Assembly: GCF_000621805.1 (NCBI RefSeq)
Contig: NZ_JHXH01000008.1
Coordinates: forward strand, 54,130 to 118,129
DNA from: Ruminococcus sp. FC2018
GTDB taxonomy: Bacteria; Bacillota; Clostridia; Oscillospirales; Ruminococcaceae
Length of the DNA: 64,000 bases
Direction of reading: 5' to 3'
The notes below the pieces were generated by a model. The model did not search any database. It was not told the DNA's origin and saw only the letters and a program-made list of their open reading frames with translations. The stretch's first letter is position 1; each line of letters begins with the position of its first letter. The position numbers and the translations under genes were made by a program. Of the stretch, positions 49,549 to 59,055 are shown piece after piece.

Positions 49549-50916
49549 TTAATGCACTAACTCCGTTATGCTTTTCATAATTTCGTTCTTGATAATTTTC
49601 AGATCCTTGGCAGTAGTTCCTGTCACTCCTATTTCCGATGGGATAATAGGCTTACCGTATCTTATGACTACCTTGCTTCTGAATTTGAGCTTTTCGCCTT
49701 TGAAATTGATGCCCACAGGAACGACCTTGGTCTGAGCCACCGCAGCAATAAGAGCCACGCCTGTTTTGCCCTTACCCACCTTGCCGTCCTTTGAGCGTGT
49801 ACCCTCGGGGAATATCTCAAGGTTCCTGCCCTTTTCAAGCTTCTCGATAGAGGTATCGATAACCGTCATATCGCCCTTTCCTCTCTCCACGGGAAATGCG
49901 CCGAACAGCTTGATAAGACCGGTAAAGAAAATGTTTTTATGAAACAGCTCTTCCTTTGCCATATACGAGATGGGGACCCTTGTACCCAATGCAGTAAACA
50001 CGGGGTCCTGGTAGCTTCTGTGGTTTGATGCAAAGATATTTCCGCCGTCCTTTGGAACGTTCTCCTTGCCTTCCCACTTGATATTGTAAAAACAGTGGTA
50101 CAGAAAAATAACGATATACCTGAGAAAATTATAGAAGAACAGATGAAAAAAGTTCAGATGTTTTTTCTTACTTATAGGTCTTGGGGGCATAAGCTCTCTG
50201 CTTGCCTTTGAGGAAACCTTTTCCCCGCCGCTTTTTCCGTTTCCGGACGACTTTGTCTTGTCCTTTATTATGCCCACGATAGTATCTATGACTTCTTCAA
50301 GGCTCATTTTCGTCGAGTCAACCTCAATGGCATCGTCAGCCTTTTTCAGCGGTGCTGTTTCACGGTGGGTGTCGTTATAATCCCTCTGCTTAATGTCCTC
50401 AAGCACCTGCTCATAGGTTGAAGGGTCACCCTTTTCCTGAAGCTCCTTGAAGCGTCTGTTTGCCCTTTCCTCCGCAGTTGCGGTGAGAAATATCTTGACC
50501 TGGGCATTGGGCAGCACCACCGTTCCGATATCACGCCCGTCCATGATTATATTGTTTTTTCTTGCAATATCCTGCTGAAGATCAAAGAGAAATTCTCTTA
50601 CCTTTGGTTTGGCAGAAACTGCCGAGGCTCCCATGGATATCTCCGGGGTCCTTATCTTGTCCGAAACGTCCTCTCCGAAAAGCATAACGTGCTGTGTGCC
50701 GCCGATATATTCAAGGCTAACCTTTATCTTGTCAAGACAGCTCACAACAGCCTCCTCGTCCTGTGGATCTATGCCGTTTGAGATCACATAGTAAGCCACG
50801 GCACGGTAAAGGGCACCTGTGTCCACATACACATATTCAAGTTTTTTCGCCACAGCCTTTGCTATCGTGGATTTTCCCGCACCCGAAGGTCCGTCCAGAG
50901 CAACATTTATATTCAT
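49549..50916 (-). CDS. cmk-plsC: Fused cytidylate kinase and 1-acylglycerol-3-phosphate acyltransferase
   Basis: 455 residues from ATG 50916. Residues 1-225 are cytidylate kinase (ALDGPSGAGKSTIAKAVAKK, DTGALYRAV, MDGRDIGTVVLPNAQVKIFL). A Ser/Lys-rich linker (about 225-255) leads to a PlsC domain with a hydrophobic helix, the catalytic FASNHRSYQDP (HxxxxD) and FPEGTRSKDGK. These domains are separate neighbouring genes in many Clostridia; here one chain carries nucleotide and phospholipid functions. No stop or frame change interrupts the linker. It is followed two bases later by ispH-rpsA. Confidence 0.94.
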   Translation of the reverse strand: MNINVALDGPSGAGKSTIAKAVAKKLEYVYVDTGALYRAVAYYVISNGIDPQDEEAVVSCLDKIKVSLEYIGGTQHVMLFGEDVSDKIRTPEISMGASAVSAKPKVREFLFDLQQDIARKNNIIMDGRDIGTVVLPNAQVKIFLTATAEERANRRFKELQEKGDPSTYEQVLEDIKQRDYNDTHRETAPLKKADDAIEVDSTKMSLEEVIDTIVGIIKDKTKSSGNGKSGGEKVSSKASRELMPPRPISKKKHLNFFHLFFYNFLRYIVIFLYHCFYNIKWEGKENVPKDGGNIFASNHRSYQDPVFTALGTRVPISYMAKEELFHKNIFFTGLIKLFGAFPVERGKGDMTVIDTSIEKLEKGRNLEIFPEGTRSKDGKVGKGKTGVALIAAVAQTKVVPVGINFKGEKLKFRSKVVIRYGKPIIPSEIGVTGTTAKDLKIIKNEIMKSITELVH

Positions 50917-50955
50917 TCTTTCCACATTCCTTTCAGTATATATCAGCACTTCTCC

Positions 50956-52188
50956 CTACGCCATGTGCACAGCGCAGCTGTTTGCGGTGGAGAACGCTAT
51001 CTGTAGATTAAAGCCCCCCGTATATGCGTCAACGTCCAGCACTTCCCCTATAAAATACAGTCCCCTGCAAAGCTTTGAAGCCATCGTCCCCGGGTCTATC
51101 TCCGAGACTCTGACACCCCCACGGGTGATTATCGCCTCGTCCACAGGCCGCAGGCTAAGTATATTGTATTCAAGTGCTTTTAAGCATCTCACAAGTTCCA
51201 GCCTTTCACTCTTTGTGATCTGGTTCACTCTTTTATCCCCGGCGATACCGCTTCGCTTAACGATAATGGGGATCAGCTTTGCAGGCAGAAGCTTTACCAG
51301 GCTGTTTTGGAACTCTCTGTTCTCGAACCCGGAAAAATCACGCAGTATCCGCTCGTCAAGCTGTTTTTCGCTGAGTGCCGGTTTGAGATCTATCTTTACG
51401 GTGTATCTCTTTTTGTTCGTGTCGCCCATGTGGGCACTTGCCGAGAGCACAAGAGGTCCCGAAAGCCCGAAGTGGGTAAAAAGCATCTCCCCCAGCTCGG
51501 AAAACAGCGGCTTTTTCTTGCCCTGCTCGTACAGGGAAAGTGTGCAGTTTTTCAGCGACAGACCCATAGCATCTGCACACTCCTCGTGTTCCCTTGTCAC
51601 CATAGGACAAAGAGAAGCCGTGATAGCAGTCACCGTGTGTCCCGTCTGTTGTGCAAATCTGTAACCGTCTCCCGTGGAGCCTGTCTTGGGATAAGACCTT
51701 CCACCTGTGGCAACCACAACATTGGGTGCATGATACTCTCCGCCTGTGCATTTAACGCCGTTCACTGCGCCGCTTCGGATAATAAGTTTCTCCGCCCGGT
51801 CATAAACTATCTTCACCCCTGCGTCCTCAGCCGCCTTTACCAGTGCACGAACAATATCCCTTGCGCTGTCGCTGCATGGGAAGACCCTGCCTCCCCGCTC
51901 GGTTTTAAGGGGCACTCCGAGTCCCTCAAAAAAGCTCATTGTATCAGCCGGAGCAAAGCCCTGCAAAGCGGAAAACATAAACTTCGGATTACGAGGTATG
52001 TTATTCATGACCGTCAGTGCATCGCAGTTGTTTGTTACGTTGCACCTGCCCTTTCCGGTGATAGCAAGCTTTCTGCCGCAGCTGTCCATATGCTCGATAA
52101 CAGCCGCTTTTTTCCCCCTTTGCGCCAGCTTTACAGCGCAGAACAGTCCCGCTGCACCACCGCCTATAACAACACAGTCAAGGCTCAT
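50956..52188 (-). CDS. HI0933/BaiN-family flavoprotein
   Basis: 410 residues with an FAD-binding start VVIGGGAAGLFCAVKLAQRG, then KLAITGKGRCNVTNNCD, VATGGRSYPKTGSTGDGY and a C-terminal GEVLDVDAYTGGFNLQIAFS. All are signatures of the HI0933 family of NAD(P)/FAD-dependent oxidoreductases. The physiological substrate is usually unknown; some members reduce bile acid intermediates. It overlaps the upstream RpiR gene by 4 bp. Confidence 0.92.
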   Translation of the reverse strand: MSLDCVVIGGGAAGLFCAVKLAQRGKKAAVIEHMDSCGRKLAITGKGRCNVTNNCDALTVMNNIPRNPKFMFSALQGFAPADTMSFFEGLGVPLKTERGGRVFPCSDSARDIVRALVKAAEDAGVKIVYDRAEKLIIRSGAVNGVKCTGGEYHAPNVVVATGGRSYPKTGSTGDGYRFAQQTGHTVTAITASLCPMVTREHEECADAMGLSLKNCTLSLYEQGKKKPLFSELGEMLFTHFGLSGPLVLSASAHMGDTNKKRYTVKIDLKPALSEKQLDERILRDFSGFENREFQNSLVKLLPAKLIPIIVKRSGIAGDKRVNQITKSERLELVRCLKALEYNILSLRPVDEAIITRGGVRVSEIDPGTMASKLCRGLYFIGEVLDVDAYTGGFNLQIAFSTANSCAVHMA

Positions 52189-53057
52189 TGTCCCTCTTCC
52201 TCGCTCTTAGTGTAAACATCATATTCGTCCCAGACCTGTTCAAGTCTCTCAAAGGTCGCCGACACCTTGTCCACGTTCTTTATGGACACCGCAACGATAA
52301 GTGCGTTTATAAGGCTCAAAGGAGCCACCAGAGAGTCCACGAAGGACGCCATATCGCTCCTTGCCAGCAGCAGGCTATCGGCATATTTTGCAATAGGCGA
52401 GGATGCCGAATCGGTAACAGCGATGACCTTTGCGCCGTTGTGCTTTGCAAAGTCAAGAGCCTTCACCGTCTGCTTGGAATACCTGGGGAAGGATATACCT
52501 ATCATAACGTCCTTTTCGTCAATATGCATTATTCTTTCAAAAAGCTCCGATGTGGTTATGGAGGGTACGAGCTTCACCCTGGGAAAAATAAGGGAGAGAT
52601 AATACCCTAAGAATTCAGCCAGCGCAGCGGAGCTTCTGGTTCCCATTATGTAGATGGTGTTACAGGAGATTATCTGGTCCACAGCCCTGTTGAAGTCGGT
52701 CTTTGAGGTTACCTCAAGGGTCCTCCTTATCCTGTCGATATCCAGATTAAGCACCCTGTCAAGAACGTCATCGCCGTTCATCTGATCGGAGGTGACCTCT
52801 ATTCTCTGCACAGCAGTGAGCCTTGAGCGCATAAGGTCCTGAAGTGATCTTTGCAGCGCAGGGTACCCGTCGCAGCCCAGCATTGCGGCAAATCTGACCA
52901 CGGTAGACTCGCTGACACCTACGGTCTTGCCCAGCTTCTGAGCAGTCATAAAGGCTGCCTTGTCATAGTGCGCAAGAATATAATTTGCAATAAGCTTGTG
53001 ACCTTTTGAAAAGGTCGGCAGCTTTTCATTTATAAGCGAAAACAGATCCTTGTTCAT
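52185..53057 (-). CDS. MurR/RpiR-family regulator (HTH plus SIS domain)
   Basis: 290 residues. The N-terminal HTH (KGHKLIANYILAHYDKAAFM, KLGKTVGVSESTVVRFAAML) is followed by a SIS sugar-phosphate-binding domain (TIYIMGTRSSAALAEFLGYY, KDVMIGISFPRYSKQTVKAL). Such regulators respond to phosphosugars. The ligand and targets are unknown. It lies 20 bp after the DUF3006 gene and overlaps the flavoprotein gene. Confidence 0.92.
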   Translation of the reverse strand: MNKDLFSLINEKLPTFSKGHKLIANYILAHYDKAAFMTAQKLGKTVGVSESTVVRFAAMLGCDGYPALQRSLQDLMRSRLTAVQRIEVTSDQMNGDDVLDRVLNLDIDRIRRTLEVTSKTDFNRAVDQIISCNTIYIMGTRSSAALAEFLGYYLSLIFPRVKLVPSITTSELFERIMHIDEKDVMIGISFPRYSKQTVKALDFAKHNGAKVIAVTDSASSPIAKYADSLLLARSDMASFVDSLVAPLSLINALIVAVSIKNVDKVSATFERLEQVWDEYDVYTKSEEEGQ

Positions 53058-53077
53058 CTTAATGCCCTCCCCCGGCT

Positions 53078-53302
53078 TTAGTCAAACAATTCCTTTTGCA
53101 GCGTTAAAACCTGTTCACGGCGCATTTTCGTTTTCTCCGTGAGCACAGTCAGCCTTTGCCCGTCGTACTCAACAATATCTCCCTCTTTTGCGCCGTAAAG
53201 CTTTTTAACCTTTATTTTCACATCCTGCTGCTCACATTCTCCTGCGATAACGTAGCCGCCCTTTGTTTTCTCTATCCTGTCGATAGTCAATTCAAAGCTC
53301 AT
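53078..53302 (-). CDS. DUF3006-family small protein
   Basis: 74 residues: FELTIDRIEKTKGGYVIAGE, then a short beta-rich core with EGDIVEYDGQRLTV. It matches DUF3006, a small beta-barrel-like family often located beside secreted metallo-beta-lactamase-fold proteins, as here (4 bp after it). The function is unknown. Confidence 0.8.
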   Translation of the reverse strand: MSFELTIDRIEKTKGGYVIAGECEQQDVKIKVKKLYGAKEGDIVEYDGQRLTVLTEKTKMRREQVLTLQKELFD

Positions 53303-53306
53303 AAGC

Positions 53307-54356
53307 TCAGCCCCTTTGCTTTGTCACCGTAAGCTCTTTGCCGTCCGTGGAAAATACGATATCTCCGTTATCCTTGGTGATGTAAACATTGCTGATAAAC
53401 TTGTTTATACGTTTAAGGGTGGAGTCGTGGGGGTGACCGTAATCGTTGTTCTTACCGCAGCATATAACCGCATACTGCGCACCCACCGCTTTCAGCAGTT
53501 CATTGGTCGTCCCCTTGTAGCTTCCGTGGTGGGGAACTTTCAAAACGTCAGCCCTGAAGTCAAGTTTCTGCGCCAGAAGGTCTGCCTCCTCTTCCTTTTC
53601 CGTGTCTCCGGTTATAAGGAATTTTTTGCTGCCGCAGGTTATCTTCACCACAGTGGAGTAATCGTTAAGCTCCTCGAACTGCCCCTTGGGAGTGTATGTA
53701 TTTATCACCGCATCTCCCAGACGGAACTCGCTGTTGCTTGACCAGGTCACTTCCAGTCCCTGATTTTTAACCTGCTTGAGCATTTTTTCGTATCTCATAA
53801 TGGTGGGGACCATATTGTCCGGCACCTTTGGCATAATAAATCTGTCTGCCTTGAATGCTTTGAGTATGTCGGGCATCTCACCCATGTGGTCGGTGTGAGG
53901 GTGTGTGACAATGATACAGCTGAGCTTTGTAACACCCTGCTCTTTAAGATACTTGATGACCCTGTCGCTATCGTCACGTTCACCGCTGTCTATAAGCATT
54001 GCCTCGCCTGCGGACATCACAAGGGTACAATCCCCCTGTCCCACGTCGATAAAGTGGACCTTTACCTGTGCAGCACCGCTGCCAGAACCGTCTGTACTGT
54101 CTGCGCTGCCTGAGCTGCTCTGTCCGTTGTGCACAGCCTTGCTGTTATCCTGACTGCTCCCCGCTGAGCTTAAAGAACCGCTGTCGTTTTCCTCTCGGGA
54201 GCTGTCATCGCCGTGCTTTGAAAACAGGAATAAAAGTCCGAAAACTATCAGAGCCAGCACAATAAGCCCCACTCCGATAAATATCAGCGCCCGGCTGTTA
54301 TCCGGTGCAGTCTGCTTCGGGGGCTGACCTCCAAGCTTATTTCTGTTTTGCTGCAT
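53307..54356 (-). CDS. Membrane-anchored ComEC-like metallo-beta-lactamase-fold hydrolase
   Basis: 349 residues. The N-terminal membrane helix (ALIFIGVGLIVLALIVFGLL) and a Ser/Asp-rich linker place the enzyme outside the cell. The hydrolase domain has VHFIDVGQGDCTLV, VTHPHTDHMGEMPDIL (metal-binding HxHxDH), TGDTEKEEEADLL and VPHHGSYKGTTNEL. These match the nuclease-like domain of ComEC/Rec2 but without its channel. It may degrade extracellular DNA. It is probably co-transcribed with the DUF3006 gene. Confidence 0.9.
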   Translation of the reverse strand: MQQNRNKLGGQPPKQTAPDNSRALIFIGVGLIVLALIVFGLLFLFSKHGDDSSREENDSGSLSSAGSSQDNSKAVHNGQSSSGSADSTDGSGSGAAQVKVHFIDVGQGDCTLVMSAGEAMLIDSGERDDSDRVIKYLKEQGVTKLSCIIVTHPHTDHMGEMPDILKAFKADRFIMPKVPDNMVPTIMRYEKMLKQVKNQGLEVTWSSNSEFRLGDAVINTYTPKGQFEELNDYSTVVKITCGSKKFLITGDTEKEEEADLLAQKLDFRADVLKVPHHGSYKGTTNELLKAVGAQYAVICCGKNNDYGHPHDSTLKRINKFISNVYITKDNGDIVFSTDGKELTVTKQRG

Positions 54357-54378
54357 CTCTCAGCGCCCCCTGTCCTGT

Positions 54379-57057
54379 CTATCTTCTTGCTCTCATCTCT
54401 ATCCATTCCTGCTGGCTTATAAGCACATCTCTGGGTTTAGAGCCTTCCTGTGGACCTATGATCCCCATTTCCTCTATCTCGTCCATAATTCGTGAAGCCC
54501 TTGAAAAGCCCAGCTTCAGCTTTCTCTGTAAGAACGAAGTGGAAGCCTGTCCCGTCTGGACTATTATGGAGATAGCCTGGTCTATAAGCTCATCATCTGC
54601 ATTTACCACAACGCTGTCCGAGCCGCCGTCATCCGAAGCGCCCTTGACCTGAGGGATATTCTCCTCAACGCCGTGCATAACTTCCTCGCTGTACTGTGTG
54701 GGATGCTCGCTTTTAAGGAACTCCACAACTGCGCTTATCTCCTCGGTGGAAGCGTAGCCGCTTTGTATTCTTATGGGGTTTTTAACACCCACCGGCTTGT
54801 AAAGCAGATCTCCGTTGCCAAGGAGTTTTTCCGCTCCGCCGTAGTCAAAAATAACACGTGAATCCATAATGCTGGAAACGCTCAATGCGACCCTTGATGG
54901 GATATTTGACTTGATAAGTCCCGTAATAACGTCCTTTCTCGGGGACTGTGTGGCAATTATCATGTGTATGCCTGCGGCTCTTGCGATCTGGGCGATACGG
55001 CATACGGTATCCTCCACCTCGCTCTTTGCCGCCATCATAAGGTCGGCAAACTCGTCGATAACAATAACTATCTGCGGCAGTATATCAAGCTTTGCAATTT
55101 CCTCATTTCGCTCTCCCTCAGGCTTTTTGCGCTCCTGCTTTACCATAGCATTGTACTCGAACAGGCTCTTGACGTGGTTTGCTTCAAGCCTGTTGTAACG
55201 CTTTATAGTCTCGTTAAGTGCCCAGCCCAGCGCACCCGCTGCCTTCAAAGGCTCGGTGACAACAGGGATAAGCAGATGCGGAATATTGTTGTATATAGGA
55301 AATTCCACCTTCTTTGGGTCAATAAGTATAAGCTTGACCTCGTCGGGAGAAGCGTGGTACAAAATGCTGAGGATAATGGAGTTTGTAAACACCGATTTAC
55401 CCGAACCGGTAGTACCTGCAACAAGCAGGTGGGGCATCTTTGCAATGTCTCCGATAACGATATTGCCCTCGATGTCCTTGCCCACGGCAAATGTCAGCTT
55501 GCCCTTTGCGCTGCGGTATTCCTCGCTGTCGATTAGTTCACGCAGCGACACCATTTCCCTGTGTGTGTTGGGGACCTCCACACCGATGCACGGCTTACCC
55601 GGTACAGGCGCAATACGCACGCTTGTAGCCGCAAGGTTAAGGGCAATATCCTCGGAAAGACCTGTTATCTTGTTTACCCTTACGCCGGCAGCCGGCTCTA
55701 TCTCGTATCTTGTTACCGAAGGACCGTGGAAAACTCCCACTATCCTTGCCTTTGCAGCGTAGGTCTCCAACGTGGACACCAGCTTGTCCGCCTTTTCGTT
55801 TATCTCCTCCTGAGTGACCTCACTTGGCACCTTGCTCTTTGCGTATTTAAGAATATCAACAGGCGGATTTACATAAGCAGGCACCTTTTCCTCCTGCTCA
55901 AAAAGGGTGGTCTGTCCGTTCTTTTCCACATGGACCTCCACCTGCTCTTCCTGCTGAGGTGCTTCTTCCTTGTCCTGCTCAGCCTGTTCCTCCTTGGGCT
56001 GACCTGCCCTTTCCACCGCCTTGGCGATTATATCCTGAAGATCCTTTTTATCCTGTTCGTTATCCTTGCTATCTCCCTTTTCCGCCTTAGGCTTTATATC
56101 AAGCTCCGGCAGCTGTTTCGGATCAATATCCATATAGTCGTACTCTATGTAATCGGGTACGCCTTCTCTCTGCTGAAGCTCTCTTTCCTTCTTTTCCTGC
56201 TCAAGATACCTTGCAAAATCCACCTCTGCATCTGTCCTGCCCTTACGCAGACGTCTCCTCGATGCCTTGGGAGCTTTGAAAGGTGACCCCTGCGGCACTC
56301 CCTGTCTTTGCGATGCATAATTATCTGTCCGGCTCTGAGCCTTGTTCTCCGCCCTTTCAGCACGGTTGTATCTTTCCTCATTAACTGCATTGTAACCTTT
56401 TTTGAAAGGCTTTGAGATCGCCCTGAAAAGCTGGGGCAGTGTAATATCTGTAAGAAGCATGATAAACGTGAATATCATCAGAAGAATTATTATCGCCCCG
56501 CCAACACGCTTAAAGAGTGCAAGCAACGGCCAGCCCAGCACTGCGCTTGCAACTCCGCCGCCGCTGAGTTTTTTTCCGTTATCGAAAAGCCATTCCAGCT
56601 TTCTTGCCACCGAGCTTCCCTCGACGCTTCCCACCATGATTATCTGTGCCGCTGCGCTGAAAAGCAGCATGAGCACAGCACCCTCTATGACCTTTGCAAG
56701 AAGGGTGTTTTTGGTATAGTCCGAAGCTATCATCAATGCCACATAAATGAACATCGGCGCAAGCAGGAACACGGATATGCCGAACATACCCCTGTTGAAG
56801 CTGTAAAGTCTGAACCACAGTCCGTCGCCCTTGATAAAAGTCGCAAAAAGCTCGAATATCCCGAAAAAGAACAGGATGAACGACCAGAACCTGCGGTTTT
56901 CCTTTGCTTTGACATTCTTTCTTGCATCTGCCTTTGCGGCAGTCTTTTTAGCACCTGTGCCAGCCTTTGAGGCGGTTTTTTTAGCGGTGCTTTTAGTTCC
57001 TGCGGTCTTTTTAGCGGTATTCTTTTTTGTGGTAGCCGAAGTGTTTTTTGCCGCCAT
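54379..57057 (-). CDS. FtsK/SpoIIIE-family DNA translocase
   Basis: About 892 residues from ATG 57057. An Ala/Lys/Thr-rich N-terminus leads to four membrane helices (about 50-210). A charged Glu/Gln-rich linker follows, then the motor with Walker A AGTTGSGKSVF and Walker B IVIVIDEFADLM. A C-terminal gamma winged helix (FLQRKLKLGFSRASRIMDEI) reads orienting DNA sequences. It moves chromosome DNA through the division or spore septum. In a sigG-bearing organism it may serve as SpoIIIE. It is the only such gene in the window. Confidence 0.95.
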   Translation of the reverse strand: MAAKNTSATTKKNTAKKTAGTKSTAKKTASKAGTGAKKTAAKADARKNVKAKENRRFWSFILFFFGIFELFATFIKGDGLWFRLYSFNRGMFGISVFLLAPMFIYVALMIASDYTKNTLLAKVIEGAVLMLLFSAAAQIIMVGSVEGSSVARKLEWLFDNGKKLSGGGVASAVLGWPLLALFKRVGGAIIILLMIFTFIMLLTDITLPQLFRAISKPFKKGYNAVNEERYNRAERAENKAQSRTDNYASQRQGVPQGSPFKAPKASRRRLRKGRTDAEVDFARYLEQEKKERELQQREGVPDYIEYDYMDIDPKQLPELDIKPKAEKGDSKDNEQDKKDLQDIIAKAVERAGQPKEEQAEQDKEEAPQQEEQVEVHVEKNGQTTLFEQEEKVPAYVNPPVDILKYAKSKVPSEVTQEEINEKADKLVSTLETYAAKARIVGVFHGPSVTRYEIEPAAGVRVNKITGLSEDIALNLAATSVRIAPVPGKPCIGVEVPNTHREMVSLRELIDSEEYRSAKGKLTFAVGKDIEGNIVIGDIAKMPHLLVAGTTGSGKSVFTNSIILSILYHASPDEVKLILIDPKKVEFPIYNNIPHLLIPVVTEPLKAAGALGWALNETIKRYNRLEANHVKSLFEYNAMVKQERKKPEGERNEEIAKLDILPQIVIVIDEFADLMMAAKSEVEDTVCRIAQIARAAGIHMIIATQSPRKDVITGLIKSNIPSRVALSVSSIMDSRVIFDYGGAEKLLGNGDLLYKPVGVKNPIRIQSGYASTEEISAVVEFLKSEHPTQYSEEVMHGVEENIPQVKGASDDGGSDSVVVNADDELIDQAISIIVQTGQASTSFLQRKLKLGFSRASRIMDEIEEMGIIGPQEGSKPRDVLISQQEWIEMRARR

Positions 57058-57098
57058 TTTAAAACATTTTCCTTTCAAAAATAACTGTCAAAAGTCGC

Positions 57099-57132
57099 AA
57101 AAAAGTCTGAAAACCCCTTCCAGACTTTTTTG
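57099..57132 (-). terminator. Terminator of uppP
   Basis: AAAAGTCTGGAAGG.../...TTTTCAGACTTTTTT: a strong stem with T tract on the leftward strand between uppP and ftsK. Confidence 0.8.
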
Positions 57133-57148
57133 ACATATATGCTATGTA

Positions 57149-58012
57149 TTATGCAAAAGTAATGGGTGAACCCTTTATCGCCTCGATTATGGATATAAGA
57201 AGCACAACGCCGCCCAGAGCCAGTGTGTAGATGGCAAATATCTTGAATCTGTCCGACTTGACCAGCCAGTTGATAAGCTTTATAGCTCCCAGACCCACAG
57301 ACGCAGCAACTATAAATCCCACGAAGCAGTGTCCCCACTGGATAGCTGCGCCCTCCTTTATTGCCTTCAGGAGCTCTGACAGGCAGCCTGCGAGTATTGC
57401 GGGTATTCCCAGGATAAAGGAGTACTCCACAGCAGTAGCTCTTGAAAAGCCGCAGAAAAGCCCTGCGCTTATGGTAGAACCGGACCTTGAAACTCCCGGC
57501 AGCAAAGCAACGCCCTGGAAAAGTCCTACCACCACCGAGTCTCTTCCCGTGATATTAGCAGCCTGTTTTCTGCCGTTCATACACTTTGTGGAAAGGAAAA
57601 GGATAGCCGCCGTGTACAAAAAGCAAAGTCCCTCTGCAAAAATGCTTGAATCCTCTGCCACCGACTCGAACCAGCCCTTGAATATTACAAACGGCAAGAG
57701 GCAAAGTGTGGAAACGATGACCATGACCACCATTCTTCTGTCAGCGTTAGCTTCCTTCAGAGAGAACTTCTTGTGGCTTATATCCCCTATCATGGAGAAA
57801 AACTCTTTTATCATATTTATGATCCTTACACGGTACGCAACGAACACCGCAAGCAGAGTACCCAGATGCAGCACCGCCGAAAAGAAAAGTGCACCCTCTC
57901 CGCTGTTTCCGGTAAAATGCTGATAAAGGGAAAGGTGTCCCGAGCTGGAAACCGGAAGGAACTCTGTAAGTCCCTGAATGATAGCCTGGAATATGGCACT
58001 TATCAAACTCAT
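57149..58012 (-). CDS. uppP: Undecaprenyl-diphosphate phosphatase
   Basis: 287 residues from ATG 58012, preceded by GGAGG. The two catalytic motifs are TEFLPVSSSGHLSLY and ALLPGVSRSGSTISAG, in a protein with about eight membrane helices. It recycles the lipid carrier of peptidoglycan synthesis and gives basal bacitracin resistance. Confidence 0.95.
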   Translation of the reverse strand: MSLISAIFQAIIQGLTEFLPVSSSGHLSLYQHFTGNSGEGALFFSAVLHLGTLLAVFVAYRVRIINMIKEFFSMIGDISHKKFSLKEANADRRMVVMVIVSTLCLLPFVIFKGWFESVAEDSSIFAEGLCFLYTAAILFLSTKCMNGRKQAANITGRDSVVVGLFQGVALLPGVSRSGSTISAGLFCGFSRATAVEYSFILGIPAILAGCLSELLKAIKEGAAIQWGHCFVGFIVAASVGLGAIKLINWLVKSDRFKIFAIYTLALGGVVLLISIIEAIKGSPITFA

Positions 58013-58156
58013 TGTTTTTTCCTCCCACAAAATCTATATTATTTTTAAAGATAAAATCCGTCCTTGCTGAGATAATCCCTCGGGCAGGTGCTGAACATTG
58101 TCCTGCGCCGTTGCTCCCTGCACGGAAATATGTCCGTTCTGAACACATCATAAAGG

Positions 58157-58879
58157 TCAATCACCGTGAACATCACAGCTTATCACCTCTTTTTCCGAGC
58201 TGTTCTCTATCATATCGTAAAGGCAGTCTATAACATCGCTCAGTCCGCCCAGCTTATCAATAAGTCCTTCTTTTACCGCCGTTTCACCGTCAATGACCGA
58301 GCCCACGTCCATGACCAGCTGCCCTGTGGCAAGCATAAGCTCCCTGAAACGCTCCGGTGTCATCTTTGAGTTTTGGCACACAAAACGCACTATCCTTTCC
58401 TGCATCTTGTCAAAGTAGGAAAGTGTCTGCGGAACTCCCAGCACCGTTCCGTTCATCCTCACAGGGTGAATAGTCATAGTTGCGCTGGGGACTATGAAAG
58501 ACTTTTTTGCGCTCACCGCTAAAGGAACACCTATGGAGTGTCCTCCCCCCACCACCAGAGAAACTGTGGGAGTCTTCATACTTGCAATAAGCTCGGCAAT
58601 GGCAAGTCCCGCCTCTACGTCACCGCCCACCGTGTTGAGGATTATTACCAGTCCCTCGATGGTCCTGTCCTGCTCGATAGCCACCAGGGCGGGTATTATG
58701 TGCTCATACTTTGTGGTCTTGTTCTGTGCCGGAAGGATATAGTGCCCCTCCACCTGTCCGATGATGTTCAGACAATGGATATTATGCTTTGCATTTGACA
58801 GCATCACGCTGCCGAATTCCAATATTTCGTCCTTCTTCTCGTCCTGCAAACAAGCTTCGTTTTCGCTGCTTTCACACAT
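58157..58879 (-). CDS. ClpP-class serine protease, TepA-like
   Basis: 240 residues of the ClpP/crotonase fold: [20 protein letters not shown], then [20 protein letters not shown] with the Ser of the active-site region, and [14 protein letters not shown]. It matches TepA/YmfB, the translocation-enhancing protease of Bacillus, which lacks a signal peptide. It lies upstream of uppP. The substrates are unknown. Confidence 0.85.
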   Translation of the reverse strand: MCESSENEACLQDEKKDEILEFGSVMLSNAKHNIHCLNIIGQVEGHYILPAQNKTTKYEHIIPALVAIEQDRTIEGLVIILNTVGGDVEAGLAIAELIASMKTPTVSLVVGGGHSIGVPLAVSAKKSFIVPSATMTIHPVRMNGTVLGVPQTLSYFDKMQERIVRFVCQNSKMTPERFRELMLATGQLVMDVGSVIDGETAVKEGLIDKLGGLSDVIDCLYDMIENSSEKEVISCDVHGD

Positions 58880-59005
58880 ACGCTCACTCTCCTTCTAACA
58901 AGAGTATTCGCAGCGGTGTGAAAAATATGCAAAAAACGCCGTCATAACCTATTTAAGTATATCACACAACCCCCTCATTGTCAACCGCAAAGCCCCCTGT
59001 TTTTA

Positions 59006-59040
59006 CGAAAAAATGCAGGAACTGTGACACGTTCCTGCAT
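59006..59040 (-). terminator. Terminator of the 59056-60204 gene
   Basis: ATGCAGGAAC...GTTCCTGCAT stem followed leftward by TTTTTTCG. Confidence 0.8.
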
Positions 59041-59055
59041 TATAACTTTCATTTC

